From assembly GCF_003583935.1 (NCBI RefSeq), contig NZ_QYRN01000007.1, positions 235,115 through 299,114 of the forward strand: a stretch of DNA of 64,000 nucleotides, given 5' to 3'. This document shows, one piece after another, positions 63,053-64,000 of the stretch. The first letter of the stretch is position 1, and each line of letters starts with the position of its first letter. Below the pieces are notes generated by a model. The model was given only the letters and a program-made list of their open reading frames with translations. It was not told the origin of the DNA and ran no database searches. The translations under genes were made by a program, and so were the position numbers. Origin of the DNA: Aureimonas flava. GTDB lineage: Bacteria > Pseudomonadota > Alphaproteobacteria > Rhizobiales > Rhizobiaceae.

Positions 63053-63813
63053 TGGCCGGGGCCTCGCGCATCCCGGGCGTCGCAGTGGTCACGGGAGCGG
63101 GCAGCGGCATCGGGCGCGCCTGCGCGCTGGCGCTGGCGGGCGAGGGCTGGCGGGTCGTGCTCGCCGGCCGGCGTCGCGAGGCGCTCGAGGAGACGGCAGC
63201 GCTGGCGGCGGGCGCCGAGATGCTGGTGGTGCCGACCGACGTGACCGTCGAGGCGGATGTCGCGGCGTTGTTCGATGCCGCCGTGGCCCGCTTCGGCCGC
63301 GTCGACTTCGTGTTCAACAACGCGGGCACCAACACGGCCGCGACGCCGATCGACGAATTGCCGGTCGGCGAGTGGACGCGCGTCGTCTCGGCCAACCTGA
63401 CCGGCGTGTTCCTCTGCATGCGCGAGGCGTTCCGCGTCATGAAGCGCCAGCAGCCGCAGGGCGGGCGCATCGTCAACAACGGCTCCATCTCCGCCCACGT
63501 GCCGCGACCGCACTCGGCGCCCTACACCGCCGCCAAGCACGGCGTCACCGGCCTGACCAAGAGCGGATCGCTCGACGGTCGCGCGTTCGGGATCGCGGTC
63601 GGCCAGATCGACATCGGCAACGTCGCGTCCGACATGACCAGCCGCATGAGCGGGGGCGTGCTCCAGGCGCACGGCGCGATCGCGCCCGAACCCGTGATGG
63701 CGATCGAGAACGTGGCGCGGACGCTGACCCACATGGCTGCGCTGCCGCTCGACGCCAACATCTTCCAAGTGACGGTCATGGCGACCGACATGCCTTTCGT
63801 CGGGCGCGGCTGA
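63049..63813 (+). CDS. Short-chain dehydrogenase (gluconate 5-dehydrogenase-like)
   Basis: A 254-residue NAD(P)-dependent SDR with cofactor motif [22 protein letters not shown], a serine in NNGSISAH and catalytic YTAAKHG. In an idonate pathway the expected SDR is IdnO, which reduces 5-keto-gluconate to gluconate; gnd follows directly. IdnO identity is inferred from this position, since the family is too broad to fix the substrate. ATGA overlap with the preceding gene. Confidence 0.8.
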   Translation: MMAGASRIPGVAVVTGAGSGIGRACALALAGEGWRVVLAGRRREALEETAALAAGAEMLVVPTDVTVEADVAALFDAAVARFGRVDFVFNNAGTNTAATPIDELPVGEWTRVVSANLTGVFLCMREAFRVMKRQQPQGGRIVNNGSISAHVPRPHSAPYTAAKHGVTGLTKSGSLDGRAFGIAVGQIDIGNVASDMTSRMSGGVLQAHGAIAPEPVMAIENVARTLTHMAALPLDANIFQVTVMATDMPFVGRG

Positions 63814-63846
63814 AGCCCGGCCCGGGACACACACGACAGGAGTTTC

Positions 63847-64000
63847 ATGATGACCGCACGCCGCGCCGACCTGGGCGTACTGGGCATGGGGACGATGGGA
63901 GCGAGCCTTGCGCTGAACTTTGCCGACAACGGCGGTTTCACGGTGGCTCTGGGTAACCGGACGGTGGAGAAGGCGTACGGGGTCCGCGAGGAGAACCCGG
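63847..64000 (+). CDS. gnd: 6-phosphogluconate dehydrogenase, 5' part
   Basis: The ATG at 63847 has an AGGAG ribosome site. It begins ADLGVLGMGTMGASLALNFA, then FTVALGNRTVEKAYGV, the N-terminal NADP-binding motif and following strand of Gnd. The gene runs off the window end after about 51 codons. It would oxidatively decarboxylate 6-phosphogluconate made from gluconate, completing the idonate/gluconate route. Confidence 0.85.
   Translation, partial: MMTARRADLGVLGMGTMGASLALNFADNGGFTVALGNRTVEKAYGVREENP

Overview
The window is very GC-rich, densely packed DNA with short intergenic gaps, many 4-bp ATGA gene overlaps and GTG/TTG starts. It carries rhizobial-style catabolic clusters: inositol, taurine, TRAP and tripartite tricarboxylate transporters, and lysine 6-dehydrogenase. 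This suggests a soil- or plant-associated alphaproteobacterium, probably Hyphomicrobiales. The species cannot be fixed from the sequence alone. No rRNA, tRNA, CRISPR array or intact mobile element was seen. Most genes belong to small catabolic modules, each with its own transporter and regulator.

Layout. 1-3.6 kb: end of an inositol operon (iolG', iolD, an IolH-like isomerase). 3.6-19.3 kb: the most notable region. It holds a urocanase-like hydratase, a DUF917/S-methyl-thiohydantoin-desulfurase-family protein, an N-carbamoyl-amino-acid amidohydrolase, a hydantoinase, a regulator with two LysR-type HTH domains, a histidine-ammonia-lyase homologue without the MIO tripeptide, and a four-gene betaine-type ABC importer. 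Beside these is a second operon: another MIO-less lyase, then UbiD and UbiX. The first set matches, step for step, bacterial ergothioneine catabolism to trimethylamine, sulfide and glutamate, with a betaine importer added. The lyase-UbiD-UbiX operon looks like an undescribed extension. 19.6-20.5 kb: decayed arsenic-resistance genes. 20.6-26.4 kb: lysine catabolism (lysine 6-dehydrogenase, Lrp regulator, 2-oxoadipate decarboxylase HglS, LysR, aminoadipate-semialdehyde dehydrogenase). 26.9-28.7 kb: a membrane diguanylate cyclase.

28.9-37.2 kb: a probable taurine-nitrogen module. TauR and taurine:pyruvate aminotransferase run rightward. An amino-acid ABC importer, a YdfG/IsfD-like reductase and a gate-domain membrane protein run leftward. 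37.3-40.1 kb: a TetR gene and a trimethylamine-dehydrogenase-family demethylase. 40.1-50.4 kb: a hydroxy-acid/aldehyde module (D-2-hydroxyacid dehydrogenase, HpcH/HpaI aldolase, TRAP transporter, aldehyde dehydrogenase, iron alcohol dehydrogenase, Ldh2-type dehydrogenase, GntR). 50.5-56.6 kb: two LysR genes, an SMP-30 lactonase and a TctCBA transporter. 57.3-64 kb: an L-idonate/gluconate cluster (broken sugar ABC transporter, lactonase, idonate dehydrogenase, two small EthD-like proteins, LacI-type regulator, two further dehydrogenases, gnd'), with GntR/IdnR-type operators.

Assignments come from reading the sequence and from remembered family features. No database search was run.
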